DNA of 64,000 nt from assembly GCF_003255815.1 (NCBI RefSeq), contig NC_037682.1, forward strand, positions 45,674,986-45,738,985, given 5' to 3'. Positions 46,120 through 56,265 of the stretch are shown here, piece after piece (positions within the stretch are counted from its first letter, which is position 1; every line of letters starts with the position of its first letter). A program made the translations under genes and the position numbers. The notes below the pieces were generated by a model, which did not search any database, was not told where the DNA came from, and saw nothing but the letters and a program-made list of their open reading frames with translations. Source of the stretch: Theropithecus gelada (lineage: Eukaryota > Chordata > Mammalia > Primates > Cercopithecidae).

Positions 46120-46350
46120 CAAAAATAGGCAATACTATATATTCCTTGCTTAGTATGTGCCATACACTATGTTCAGGAACCTACCTGTAATATCTCACTG
46201 AACCCTCACCCTCAACCTATAAGCATCACCATTTCTGCTTCAAAGATGACAAAACTGAAGTTTAGGAATGTTCTGTAATTTGCCCAAAGCCTAGATGCAA
46301 ACTCTGACCTCTCAATAAAGTCTAATTTACCACATAAAACTGCCTCCAGG
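46120..46350 (-). repeat. MIR SINE relic
   Basis: 'cttagtatgtgccatacac', 'aaagatgacaaaactgaag' and 'aatttgcccaaagcctag' are antisense MIR. Sense MIR fragments flank it at about 46040-46115 and 46355-46500. Confidence 0.75.
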
Positions 46351-46519
46351 TGATAACCTCCCTTGGCCTCTGCTTCCTTACACAAAATGCATAGATCGTT
46401 TTTCCCTTTATCCAGCTTCTTGTGCCTCACATTAAATAATATCTATATAGAGAGCTCTGCAGACTACCTGGCACATAGCAGATGCTCCATAAATGTTCCC
46501 TTCCCTGCTGCTGAGGCGG

Positions 46520-48160
46520 ATTCTGAGAAATAAGAATTTCTGACCTTAAGCCAAAATCTCACTGGGTGGTTTGGCTTTTTCAGAATGGTTCCAAGAGTTT
46601 CACTAGGGCCTCATGAAAACACCTCTCTGAAGGCTACATCCCTTATATCTTATAAGTAAATAATATGGGACCCAGATTTGGTGCTTCAGATCTTGGTCAC
46701 AGAGGAAGACAGAATGAGAAATGGAAAGCAAACCTAGCCATTCTGAAAGCTATAATTTGGGCTGTAACTCCTCCAGCCTCCCCTTTGATGTGTGTGTGTG
46801 CTTATATGTGCTCAATACTTTAAGCTGTTCCATGTGTATATATTTGTGTATGTGTGTGTATATATGCATATATACACATATCCAGAAGTAGATGTATTTA
46901 TATACAGATATATATACACGTAATGTTACCCTGAATAAGCCACCAGTACCACCCTTAAAGTGTCTTTAGAAAATTAACCCATGGAGTAAGCAATAATATG
47001 TGAACCATAAACATTCTTGCATGTTGGCAGATAACCATGCTATACATTCCCCTCCAAGAACTGAGAAAGAGAAGAAAGGGAGTAATACAATAGCAGAAAA
47101 ATGCACTAATCAAATCCATAATCAACTTTGATGATGGAGCAAGGATTCTAATCAAAACACAATGGAGCAAAGTTGCCACAGGTTGTAAGCTTGTAGCTGT
47201 GCTCTCTTCCCAGGGGCCTCCTCTGTGCTTTCTTTTTCAACATCTAAAACACCCACAGAGAATTTCAATCACTTCTAATTACTTCTTTAAAGAAACTAGG
47301 TGCAACTTGAACACCAGCTTCTAAAAACAGGAAATATCAAAGTATTTTACATATGTATATATTTTTTCTTCTTTTCCTTGCAACTGCTTCTTAAAAATAG
47401 GCTAACGTCTCCTCAAATAGCTCAGGCATGTTCCTTATCTGAAGGTCAGCCAGAGAGAGTTTCTGAACAAACATAGGGCATGTCTTTAAAACAGCTCTCT
47501 GCACATGGTCCTAATTTATTCACATGTTAACAGAGCAGATGCTATAAATGTTCATACTTGGGGGAAGGCACAGGTATCTCAGTCCCAGGAAGGTAATTCA
47601 GGGGAGGTGTGCTGCTGCTGTAGAACACAGTTTCCTCCACTGGGAGGGGTGGGTGGCGGGAGAGAACCAGCTGTAGGTTTATGGGAGAGATTCAAGGTAA
47701 GGGGCCTGGAGGAAGGGTGGGTGACAGTAGGGCTGTACCTAACAGCTACTTGCTGGCTAAGTTAGGTCTTTTCACACTTGATGGAGATGAAGAGCAGGCT
47801 TAGGGGCAATGGGACGTCACTGGCTGAAGAGAGTTGCTGCATACTAAAACAAGGTATCAGAATAGCCTCCTTTCTCCTGTAACTACCATGTTGAATATTC
47901 TGAACCCCAAGCTAATAATAATAATCACCATCATTTCCCAATGATCTGTTATGAATCTGAATCAGATCCTTAATGGACACCCTCTCTGCATCTTCTCATA
48001 ACTACCTTGCACATTCAGAATGATGATCCACCAGGAAGCCAACATGCAAATCTAATCCTTCAGCTGCAAAGCCTTTGTTCTTTCTCTTCATCACCTTTTG
48101 AAAAGGAAGATGCCAGATCTGGAGCAATGACTTGTTGCATGAAGCAATATCAACTGCTCA
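46520..48160. other. Largely unassigned sequence with a TG/TA tract
   Basis: About 1.6 kb. Apart from the TG/TA simple-sequence tract (46790-46920), no repeat, exon or RNA gene is recognised. Confidence 0.45.
46790..46920 (+). repeat. TG/TA-rich simple sequence with a perfect 24-bp palindrome
   Basis: Mixed TG and TA dinucleotides. Positions 46855-46878 (tgtgtatatatg followed by catatatacaca) form a perfect self-complementary 24-mer without a spacer. Confidence 0.85.
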
Positions 48161-48164
48161 GTAC

Positions 48165-48480
48165 CACTGCATGACCTTGCTCTTCATTCTCCACTATCAC
48201 ACTCATTCTGACCTCCTCTCCTCTCCACCAGTCACTCCTTCCCATCTCCAAAACCCAGCTCATCTTCTGTCTCCTCCAGAGGCTCTCTGGACTTCTCCAG
48301 CCATCTTGGCCTTTCCTGTGAGCACCTTGGATACCCAGCCCCAAGCATGCCTCTGAGGCCTCCCTGTGTTGTGCCTGGTTGCCCTATGTACATCAGTTAT
48401 GCCTCCCAACTAGATTATAAAATCCCCAATACTCAGGCCATGTCCTATTTGCCTCATAGATCTGCCAGAGCATGATGGAA
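48165..48480 (+). repeat. L2-like LINE relic
   Basis: 'caaaacccagctcatctt', 'ctagattataaaatcccc' and 'ggccatgtcctatttgc' suggest a sense L2 3' region. Confidence 0.55.
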
Positions 48481-48689
48481 AAAAGACAGCAATGAAGAGT
48501 GGGAAGCCCGCAGGCCTCAAAGCCAGACCAACCTTGCTGGACTCCCTGCCCTGCCACCCTAGATGACCTGGAGCAAGTGGCTGTACCTTGCTAAGCCTGA
48601 TCTAGCTCAGTGGTTACAGCAGTGGTCTTATAAATCAGGGCCTGCAAGTTCTAAGACAGTCTCTGTGGTTCTCCCTGTACAACATCATG

Positions 48690-48910
48690 GTTAAAGGCAT
48701 GGGATCTAGTGCCAGACTGGCCAAGTTCTAATTCTACCTCTGCTACTCACAAAGTTACCAAACTGGTCTTCACCTCAGTTTCCATATGTGTAAAATGGGG
48801 ATAATGACACTTATCTCATTTGGTTGTGATAAGAATAAAATTAGTTTTTAATGTTAAGTCCTTAGAACAATTCCTGGCACATAGGAAGTGATATATAAGG
48901 ATTTGGCCAT
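48690..48910 (+). repeat. MIR SINE, full length
   Basis: 'catggttaaaggcatggg', 'tcacctcagtttccatatg', 'tgtaaaatggggataatg' and 'cctggcacataggaag' are in order. Confidence 0.9.
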
Positions 48911-49239
48911 TATTACCATTGTTATTATTGTTACTATATTGTTATATTGTCATTATCATAGAAAACGGATGTATCAGACCTGATTTAAGTGTTTCTGTAA
49001 AGATGAAATGAGATTGTATGTAAAGAGCCTCACCCATCAGGCACTCAGAAAGTGGTTATGCCCTTCCCTCATCTTCCCATTCTGCCTGGTACTGTACTAG
49101 GAAGGTGATAGATGTTCTACAAATCCTTGGAACAGATTGATACCTTTCCAGGGGCTTGACAGAATAAGCCATATCTTTTCTCACTTAGGGACTATTAAGT
49201 CTTGGTTCAGCATGCCCTATCTCTTAGGTTAGCAATATA

Positions 49240-49480
49240 AATAGCTACTTTTATTAAGTATTCTTTATTTGCCAGACACTGCACTGAACACTTCACATTA
49301 TTTTTCTTAATGCTCATGATTCTAGTGGTTGTTAATGCTCATTTTTAAATAGATGAGAACACTAAAGCCCAAAGAAGTTAATGAAGGTGGTCACCTAACT
49401 AGTTTATGACAAACACAGGACACCACTGATACCCATCTGACTTTAAAACCTGTATTATCAGCCACTACACAACCCAACCT
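49240..49480 (-). repeat. MIR SINE relic
   Basis: 'atttgccagacactgcac', 'agatgagaacactaaagc' and 'ggtcacctaactagt' are antisense MIR. Confidence 0.75.
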
Positions 49481-49489
49481 CCTGCCAAA

Positions 49490-51049
49490 AATCCCCTGAA
49501 TAAAAGGGGAGTCAGAGGCCCCAAGAGAGCATTTGCTATTTAATTCATTGCTTCCTGAGTATCTTCTAATAATATATACCAGATTTGGGACCTGGAAACT
49601 ACCACATGGCCAGTCAGACACAGTCCTCATGCCATAACCAAGAGACTCTTTTGGAGGGAGAATGGGCACCGTATCAGGCAGACTGTTAGAAGACCTGACA
49701 CAGAAGGTAAAATCCCATTGGCCAAAATCACTTTGATATCAGCTGTGCAGACAGGGATCTGCCACAGGGAAGACCCCCCAGAACCCCTGGGCACTGGCAA
49801 AGGAGGTCAGGCAGGTAAAAATCAGGGTAGTCCACTGGAAGTGGCCAATTTCCTTAGCAGTCCATCCAAACTGTGCTCACCTTCAGTACACAAGGGCCCA
49901 TTGTGGGCGAGAGAGGTGAAATGGGGGGATTATGGACCAAGGGCAAAAGAGGGAAGCAAAGTCTTGAGGGAAGTGGACTGTTCCAGCCCCTCAGGGAGAA
50001 GCTGAAGAACTTTTTTTTTTTTCACGGAGAGGGTGATGAATCACCTTTCCAGAGCCTATGCACTGCCAGTCCTCTGACAATGTTTGTTAAATGAAGGGTC
50101 AAACGGGCAAAGGCAGAACAGCTGCCTGGATATGAACAATCCCAGCATGGACTTTCCCTCTCATTCCTCGGGTGCTCCTCATCAGGCTTGAGGGTATGTG
50201 TCACCTCCAGTTCCGAGTCACTGTACTGACCGCCCACCGACTGCCCACTACATCTCATAAACCCCACCTCCACGGATGAAGGGAAACCCCACGCAGAAGT
50301 GTACCCTGCTGCTCACCCCCATTGGAGAGCCCACTGGACAAATCCTGTACCTAACAACAGAAGAAGAGCAGAGCACAAAACCCTCACAGAGGCAGGCCCC
50401 CGGAGCACTGGAGGAAATCTTGCCTTCCTCCCACACACCATCACTCAAACCTGTCAGCTTCCAAAAATGTTTAGCAAGTGCAGCAGCAAGGGGCATGCTT
50501 ATCAGCCTGGTGTGGGAGCTTAATCTGCTTTGAGGGCCTTCTCCAGCCCAGAGTTCCAAAAGTCTGCTTACAATTAGCTTCCAGCTCCAGTTCCCCCATC
50601 AGAAAGCCTAGGAATGTGTTGAGCTCTAGCCTCTGATCAGAGAAAGCTCCAGGAGAAGGTGGAGACGGTGTCAGCAGGGAAGTATGTGCCAAAAAGGTCA
50701 GCTGGTCTGTTGCCATTTTCCTGACACCGGCCCCAAACCACCTCCCCTCTGGCTTCCCGCCTCTCCTGACCGGACAGTCACATCCGTCAGGTCGGCCTGT
50801 CCCCAAAAGTCCCTGCTTACTGACTGCCAAGAAAATATAGCCCCCTCCTACCAGAAGAAGGGGGAAATGGAGCGGGGAGGGCCAAGAGAACCTGATTGGC
50901 CCTTGCTAATTTCTGTAAAAGAGATTGCACGGCCAGGGCTTGTCACCCAGCCGAATGGAGTGATGCAGGCTCTGTCTGGAAAGGTAGGAGTCACTAATTC
51001 TCTTTAAGCCATCTCCCATCCCCACCCCCCGTCACTCGGGCTACCAACA
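49490..51049. other. Repeat-poor sequence leading to the CpG island
   Basis: No interspersed repeat is recognised over about 1.5 kb, and G+C climbs toward the island. A 12-base poly(T) lies at 50010-50021. Overlapping open frames of 70-119 codons on both strands look compositional. Low repeat content next to a promoter often goes with regulatory constraint, which is not testable here. Confidence 0.4.
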
Positions 51050-51105
51050 CCAGGATCTACCACCCAAGAAGGAGGGGCTTAGCTTCGGCCGCCATTCTAA
51101 GGCAG

Positions 51106-51128
51106 CCACCCCCACCCCCACCCCCACC
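51106..51128 (-). promoter_or_regulatory. G-run tract in the 5' part of the NAV2 intron
   Basis: The plus strand has three CCCCC runs separated by single A bases and flanked by CC. The NAV2 sense strand therefore reads GG-T-G5-T-G5-T-G5-T-GG, about 640 bases past the donor. Such a tract can form a G-quadruplex in DNA or pre-mRNA, and G runs near donors can act as intronic splicing enhancers. The function is inferred from base composition only. Confidence 0.4.
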
Positions 51129-51756
51129 GCAACAGCCAGCCAAGACGCTAGGAGTCTCCAGCTGCCGGCCTCGGCTGGTGCACTAGTACTGCAGTCCCAG
51201 CACCTTGCCTGGAACCACGTCACCCCGCAGGATGGGGCAGGGACAGGTCATCTTCAAGCCAAGGGTAAAGCAGGTTCACTGCCACCCCCAACCTCCTTTT
51301 CCTGGATCTTACAGCCAGGCTAGGGAGCGTCGAACCCAGTGGGGCCTCAGATCGTTCCTTGTCCGGAACAGAATCTCTGCGGAACCGCCAGACAGACACA
51401 GAGCTACTGATGCGGATACTGGCTTCTTGGGGCCAAGACCTCAACATGCAGGACCTCACATTTCCAGCACACGTTTTTTGAGAACATCCCGACCTTTCCT
51501 CCTCCCCAGGAAGATGCTGCAGACGTGCCCGCCATCCCAGGTCTCGAAGAGCTCTTTAGGCAAACCCGGGGCACCCGCGCCACACCCACCGGCCGGCCCA
51601 CTCTCCTCGCACATCCCCCAACCTGCCGGCCTAAGGGCAATGGTTCCCTTCCCTGACCACATGGTAGCCCTTTCTCCCATCCAGCCCTTTCTCCCATACC
51701 ACCGCGAAAGAAATATTCATCCATCCTCCCAGAACAGTACCCCGGCACATGGCACC

Positions 51757-51762
51757 TCTCAC
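51757..51762 (-). other. Splice donor of the NAV2 first coding exon
   Basis: Directly after the Gln codon CAG, the minus strand reads gtgaga, matching the mammalian U1 donor consensus. The reading frame would soon leave NAV2-like sequence if read through, so a splice here is expected. Confidence 0.9.
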
Positions 51763-52029
51763 CTGGGTATCGAACCCGTTTTCCACCGAGCCGCTCTTCC
51801 GCAGCGGGAGCCCCTCCCCCGCTGGCTCCTGCAGCCCCTGCAGCACCTGCGATTTCAGGGGGATCTGGCTAGGATAGGTGGTCTTGCTCACCTCCACCTT
51901 GCTTCCCAACTTCAGGTAGCAGGGCTGGGGGCCGGCCCGGGCCGGGGGCACGTGCAGGATGGGCGCGGCGCTGTGCACGGGTTTGGGCAGTCCCGACTTC
52001 ATTTTGGAGGCGACCAGGATGGCCGGCAT
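51763..52029 (-). CDS. NAV2: Neuron navigator 2, first coding exon (residues 1-89)
   Basis: The minus strand encodes 89 codons starting MPAILVASKMKSGLPKPV and ending GSVENGFDTQ, which I recognise as the N-terminus of NAV2. NAV2 is a large cytoskeleton-associated protein of neurite outgrowth, with a calponin-homology domain near the N-terminus and an AAA-type ATPase near the C-terminus. This exon stops just before the CH domain, so only the proline-rich leader is present. The ATG at 52029-52027 has A at -3. An in-frame TAA lies at 52128-52126 with no ATG between, which fixes the start. The exon ends after a complete codon (phase 0) at CAG|gtgaga, a strong donor. No later NAV2 exon was found at lower coordinates. 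The identification is from remembered protein sequence and was not searched. Confidence 0.93.
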
Positions 52030-52128
52030 CTTCTCCCGGGGCTTGGGCTTTCCCAGCACGTCCCTGGCAGCGGCGGCGGGGGCGACCGCTAAAGGCAGCG
52101 CGGGTAGCAGAGCAGGCGCCGGGCCTTA
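52030..52128 (-). other. NAV2 leader proximal to the start codon
   Basis: This is very GC-rich sequence between an in-frame TAA (52128-52126) and the NAV2 ATG. It contains no in-frame ATG. A GTG at 52059 opens the same frame ten codons upstream, but GTG initiation is unlikely here. Where the 5' UTR begins, and whether an upstream non-coding exon exists, cannot be seen from sequence alone. Confidence 0.7.
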
Positions 52129-52944
52129 GCCCACGAGGCGCCCACCACCAGCGGCTGAAAAAAAAATCCCCAGGTCGGGGAACTCGAGGCAATCGGGCGA
52201 GCGCGCCTTTGGGGTGCCGGGATGGGAATGGGGGACTGGCCACGGCGCTCAGCGGGTCCCACCTGGACGGATGCTGCAGCCGGGTCTCACACCTCTCCTG
52301 GGTGGCCTTTCAAGAGCTCTGGGCGCTCAGGGGCTGCCGCCTCTTGCAAACTTCCTCCTGGGAAACAGAGGCTTGGACGCCCATATTAACTTGTCACTGC
52401 ATCTCCGAAGTGAGGAGGCCCCTTTGGAAGAGACAGAGGCGGCGGCAACCCACGAGTCTCGCTCCGGAGGCTAGGGGTCTGAGCCGGCGAGGGAAAGAGC
52501 TAGCAGCCAAGGAAGGAAAGGAGAAAGCAGCGAAGGAAGGAGAGAAGGGCGCACAGGTCCCAAGACGTCTCCACCGAGAGGCAGCTGCTGCCCTGCTCGC
52601 GAGCACCGCAGTGTCACCCGCGACGCAGCAGAGGCGCGGCGAGAGCCCCCGAAAGGTCTCTCTTGGCGTGACAGTCACCGCTGCCCAGAAGGCCCCTGTA
52701 CTGAGAGCACTTTAGCGCCTGCGGGTCTGCACATGCTCCGTGCGCTAGAGCGCAGCAAGGCTGTGGCCGTGGGGCGCGGGCGCTGGGACGCGCGGCTGGC
52801 GGGCCGGGCAGGGCTGCGCTCGGGAGCGGCCGCCGCGCTTCCCGGGAAGGCTGCGCTGGCTGCGGGGCTCAGCGCAGGGGAGGACAGGCTGCGGCCGGCG
52901 CGGCTGCGGCGCGCGCTGACAGCCGGGGCCGCCCCGGCGCGCCC

Positions 52945-52965
52945 ATTGGTCCACGGTGCACCAAT
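52945..52965. promoter_or_regulatory. Facing CCAAT boxes (NF-Y-type dyad)
   Basis: The 21-bp block reads attggt-c-cac-g-gtg-c-accaat, almost perfectly self-complementary. It places ATTGG (a CCAAT box for minus-strand transcription) against CCAATCAG (for plus-strand transcription). CCAAT boxes typically bind NF-Y some 60-100 bp upstream of a start site. That would put a minus-strand start near 52870-52890, in keeping with a NAV2 5' UTR running down to 52029. The site assignment is inference. Confidence 0.6.
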
Positions 52966-52992
52966 CAGCGGCCGCAGCTCTCACTGCAAAGA

Positions 52993-53000
52993 GGGCGTGG
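52993..53000 (+). promoter_or_regulatory. GC box (Sp1/KLF-type, GGGCGTGG)
   Basis: GGGCGTGG lies 28 bp from the CCAAT dyad in the centre of the CpG island. Sp1/KLF factors recognise this sequence. Other GC-rich candidates occur nearby (for example gggcgggg around 53365). Single sites of this type are common in any CpG island. Confidence 0.45.
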
Positions 53001-53759
53001 CCTCAACTCTGGCCGCCGCCGAAACTCTGGGGCCGCGCTTGGCAGCGAGTACAAAGCGGGCTGGTGGCCGCTCTGCGGCACTGCTCCGGCCGCGCGCCTC
53101 CCGGGGGCCCACACCCCCGCGTCCCTAAAACCCTCATTTTGAAAAATGCCCTTTCGAACGCAATCGCCCGCCCCAGAGCCACGCGGGCACGGCTCTAGGG
53201 AAGTTTGTTTCCTTTTTCAAATTGCTCCGGTCACCTTAACGGTTTGAGTCTTCCGGAGTCACGCCCGCAGCCTGGCTGCCCCCATCTGGCTTGGGCAGGG
53301 CCGAAGCTCGTCTCCCGCGTTAAGAGCGCGCCAGCCATTTCTCTGCCTGCTCTTCCAGGCGGGCCGGGCGGGGGGCCTCCCAACGGCTTCCTCTCCAGTT
53401 TTCAAAGGCTGCACATTTCACTTAACTATTTGAAGTATTTATAGGCAAATACAATACGCAGGGAAGCTTCCCGCCCCGAGACAGCTCCTCCACGCAACCT
53501 ACCACAGACTCTGTAATTAGAGTGGCCTGAGGAAGCCGGGAGAGGCTTCATGACCCCGGCAGGCTCTGGCCAAACCTTGCTGCGTTTCATGGAGCTCCTC
53601 CCTGTCCGCGCCTGGGACGCACTGGCCCCAACAGGTTCATCGACTCGAATTCGCTGTTTGGGTTGCTCTGTGGTTTCCTCGCTGACTCAAAGTGTATGAG
53701 AGTAAGAAGGAAACTGAGAGATGATCAGGCAGGTCAGACTTCGCGATTTATGAATGAGG

Positions 53760-53985
53760 AGCCTCCCATCCCGTAGAACTGCTTGGATTAGAATTGGGCA
53801 AGTTCTTTAAGCTTACATGCATCCTTATAAAGCTTCTGTTTTCCCATGTAGTAAGGTGGAGGTTTGACTACATTTACCTAACGAGCTGTTGTTTGGATTA
53901 AATGAGATGGTTGGTGCATGACAGCCATTTAGCACAAGTACCTGGCAATGTAGGAGACCAATAAAAGCTGGGTTTTATTTTCCCT
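53760..53985 (+). repeat. MIR SINE relic
   Basis: 'aattgggcaagttcttta', 'gtttggattaaatgagat' and 'agcacaagtacctggcaat' are sense MIR. Confidence 0.8.
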
Positions 53986-54136
53986 GTTGTTGAAGTACTG
54001 CTGCTTTCCCCCAAAGTCATCTCTGTTAATAAACTATTTGTCTTTTTTCTTTGTTTCCAGGATACAGGTTTTCACTTTGTGCCTGCCCTATAGCCTGATC
54101 TTCAGTGCTGCTAGCATTGATTTAGAATAACTCAGA

Positions 54137-54490
54137 TGCTATTAACTGAATATGTCCCCCTGGAATTCATGTTAAACCCCTAATCCCCCATGTGATGGTA
54201 TTAGGAGGTGGGGAACTTTAGGAGGTAATAAGGTGAAGACAGTGGAGCCCTCATGATAGGATTAGCACCCTTATTAGAAGAGACAGGAGAGAGATGCTTT
54301 CTTTCTGCCTTGTGAGGACACGGAAGGCAGTCTTCTGTAGACCAGTAAGAGGGCCCTTACCAAGAACCTGATACCATGTTGGCATCCTAGTCTCAGACTT
54401 CCAGCCTCTGGTAGTGCAAGAAATAAATGTTTGTTGTTTAAGCCATCCTGTTTATGGCATTTTTGTTATAGTGGCCCAAAGTGACAAAGA
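54137..54490 (+). mobile_element. MaLR-type LTR relic
   Basis: 'taatcccccatgtgatgg', 'tattaggaggtggggaac', 'gagccctcatgatagga', 'cttccagcctctggtag' and 'aagccatcctgtttatgg' give one complete solo LTR in sense orientation. It is non-coding. Confidence 0.85.
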
Positions 54491-54494
54491 TCTC

Positions 54495-55100
54495 AGACCA
54501 GAGGAAACATCAAAGTCTTAACCTCTGAAGCATTAAGAAATGAGAAGGCACCTTCTTAGCCATTCTAGGTAGCAACTTTCTACTCTAGTTAGGCTGAAAT
54601 GTACTGCCCTGTCTATGTCTGTTTCAGTTATCTTCTCTCTCTCTGAAATCAAGTCACACATGATTCATGCTATTTACTTAACACTTTGCCCTTTGCCATC
54701 TGATGCCACCTCCCTTACTGTTGTCTACCATTATTTATCCTGTTATTTATTGTTTCATGCATTTGTTTTCTTCTTAGAGAATACACTTCTTGGAATTAGG
54801 AGCTGTGTTTTAACTTTCTTTAGATCTTCTCAGTATGGAGCATAAAGCTGGACAGAATAGCTACCCAAAATTTTTATTGAATGAATGATTGAATGATGCT
54901 AGCATCAACCCTCAAGAAGGAGAGATTGTCTTTTAGATTTAGGAACAAAAGGACATATGAAATATTATGCTATTAACCTTGGGACTCTTCTGCCTGCCCT
55001 GAATTCTAGTTCCAACCAGTGTACCAAGAGTTGTGGAAAGATACCACAATCTTCAGCTTCTAAAGATCAGGGAGATATTCCAAAGTATTCCCATGGCCCT
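54495..55100. other. Unassigned sequence
   Basis: No repeat or exon called. An L2-like 3' tail is possible near 54780-54900 ('tttattgaatgaatgattg'). Confidence 0.45.
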
Positions 55101-55106
55101 AATGCA

Positions 55107-55285
55107 GTGGTTCTCAAAGTGTGGTCCCTGGAGCTGCAGGAGAATTACCTGGAAACTTGTTTGAAAACCCCACCCCAGACCTATTGAATCAAAAGCTCTG
55201 GGGATGGGGCCCAGCAATCTGTATTTCAACAGTGTTCAACCTAGTGATTATGATGCGTACTAAAGCTTGAGATCTTCTGCCCTAA
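55107..55285 (+). mobile_element. MER5-type MITE, first of a pair
   Basis: It starts 'cagtggttctcaaagtgtgg', then 'aggagaattacctggaaac', 'ctggggatggggcccagc' and 'ctgtatttcaacagtg'. The 3' end is diverged. Confidence 0.85.
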
Positions 55286-55304
55286 TGAATATATCATGCT
55301 TTCA

Positions 55305-55485
55305 GTGTACCTCCAGAACTTCTTAAACCTTAATATGCATAAGAATCACTGGGGATCTTGCTAAAATACAGATTCAGATTCACTTGGTCTAGAACGGGGC
55401 TGAGATTCTGCTTTCTGAATAAGTTATCATGTGATGCCCATGCTGGTGTTCTAAAGATCATGCTTTGAGTAGCAAGATTAAACCA
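55305..55485 (+). mobile_element. MER5-type MITE, second of a pair
   Basis: 'gcataagaatcactgggg', 'gctaaaatacagattcag' and 'gggctgagattctgctttc' place a second sense copy about 20 bp after the first. Confidence 0.82.
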
Positions 55486-55949
55486 CAGACAGCAGGAGGG
55501 TTTCGTCTTGAGGGTCATCTACTGAAAAGGATCTCAGAGTGCATCCATCTAGTTGGAAACAGCCGCCTGATGACTTGATAATGTCTGCTATGGGTATAGA
55601 AATGGAAATAGTGCAATACATGTTATGTATTTGCCATCTTTGGTTTCCTGTTTAAATTGTATTTGCTGCCAAGGTTATTTTGCGGTTCTGAGACCCTCAA
55701 ATATGCACAAATATGAAAAACAGTATTTCTTTTAAAGTATTTCTAATGTTCTAGGATTGGTAAACATGAGCATTTCCCTTAACCCTGTGTGGTTTATATA
55801 ACGAAAGTCTGATAATTCTTCATTTTTCTTGATGAAAGATCTTTCACTTGAGGACAAGTGAATCTTTTAGTCTGTTTCCAAATTTCTTTCTTTTCCTGCC
55901 TCTTCTTCCCTTTAGTAATTCTATTTGCTTTTTCCTGGAACATTATTTA

Positions 55950-55967
55950 TCTCTCTCTCTCTCTCTC
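55950..55967 (+). repeat. (CT)n tract abutting an Alu poly(T)
   Basis: A run of CT dinucleotides merges directly into the poly(T) of the following antisense Alu, so it marks the 3' tail side of that insertion. Confidence 0.85.
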
Positions 55968-56217
55968 TTTTTTTTTTTTTTTTTTTTTTTTGACGGAGTT
56001 TTGCTCTAATTTCCCAGGCTGGAGGCTGGAGGCTGGAGTGCAATGGTGCAATCTTGGCTCACTGCAACCTCCGCCTCCCAGTAGCTGGGATTACAGGCGC
56101 ATGCCACCACACCCGGCTAATTTTTGTATTTTTGGTAGAGACGGGGTTTCATCATATTGTTCAAACTGGTCTCGAACTCCTGACCTCAGGTGATCCGCCC
56201 ACCTCGGCCTCCCAAAG
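55968..56217 (-). mobile_element. AluS-type element with internal deletion and 7-bp triplication
   Basis: Antisense Alu. ggctgga is repeated three times near 56017-56037, and the segment normally holding 'gcgattctcctgcctcag' is absent between 'cgcctccca' and 'gtagctggg'. It stops at 'cctcccaaag', losing its 5' end. Confidence 0.9.
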
Positions 56218-56227
56218 ATTTAGCTCT

Positions 56228-56265
56228 TATATATATATATATATATACACATACATATATATATA
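56228..56265 (+). repeat. (TA)n microsatellite between two Alus
   Basis: TA repeats with an interruption (acacatac), directly before the poly(T) of the next Alu. Confidence 0.9.

Larger units (their letters stand above)
1..51762 (-). other. 5' part of a large NAV2 intron
   Basis: Everything downstream of the NAV2 donor in transcriptional order (decreasing coordinates) is without a convincing exon. The next expected NAV2 coding segment, at the start of the CH domain, was not found among the minus-strand translations, so the intron continues beyond position 1. The stretch is a mosaic of retroelement relics and unique sequence, itemised separately. Confidence 0.8.
51250..53400. promoter_or_regulatory. 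CpG island over the NAV2 alternative promoter
   Basis: G+C and CpG rise sharply relative to the flanks, with dense CpG from about 51550 and the richest part between about 52000 and 53150 (repeated gcggc, cgcgc and ccgcc). It covers the NAV2 exon, its leader and the upstream flank. There is no TATA box at the expected place, as is usual for CpG-island promoters. The boundaries are by eye. Such islands often start transcription in both directions, so a divergent non-coding transcript on the plus strand is possible. Confidence 0.88.

Noticed and set aside
52733..53128. 131-codon plus-strand open frame in the CpG island, and a 168-codon frame at 52209-52715
   Set aside because: Ala/Arg/Gly-rich translations typical of random GC-rich DNA. 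They have no domain, splice signals or resemblance to a known protein, and they overlap the NAV2 promoter.
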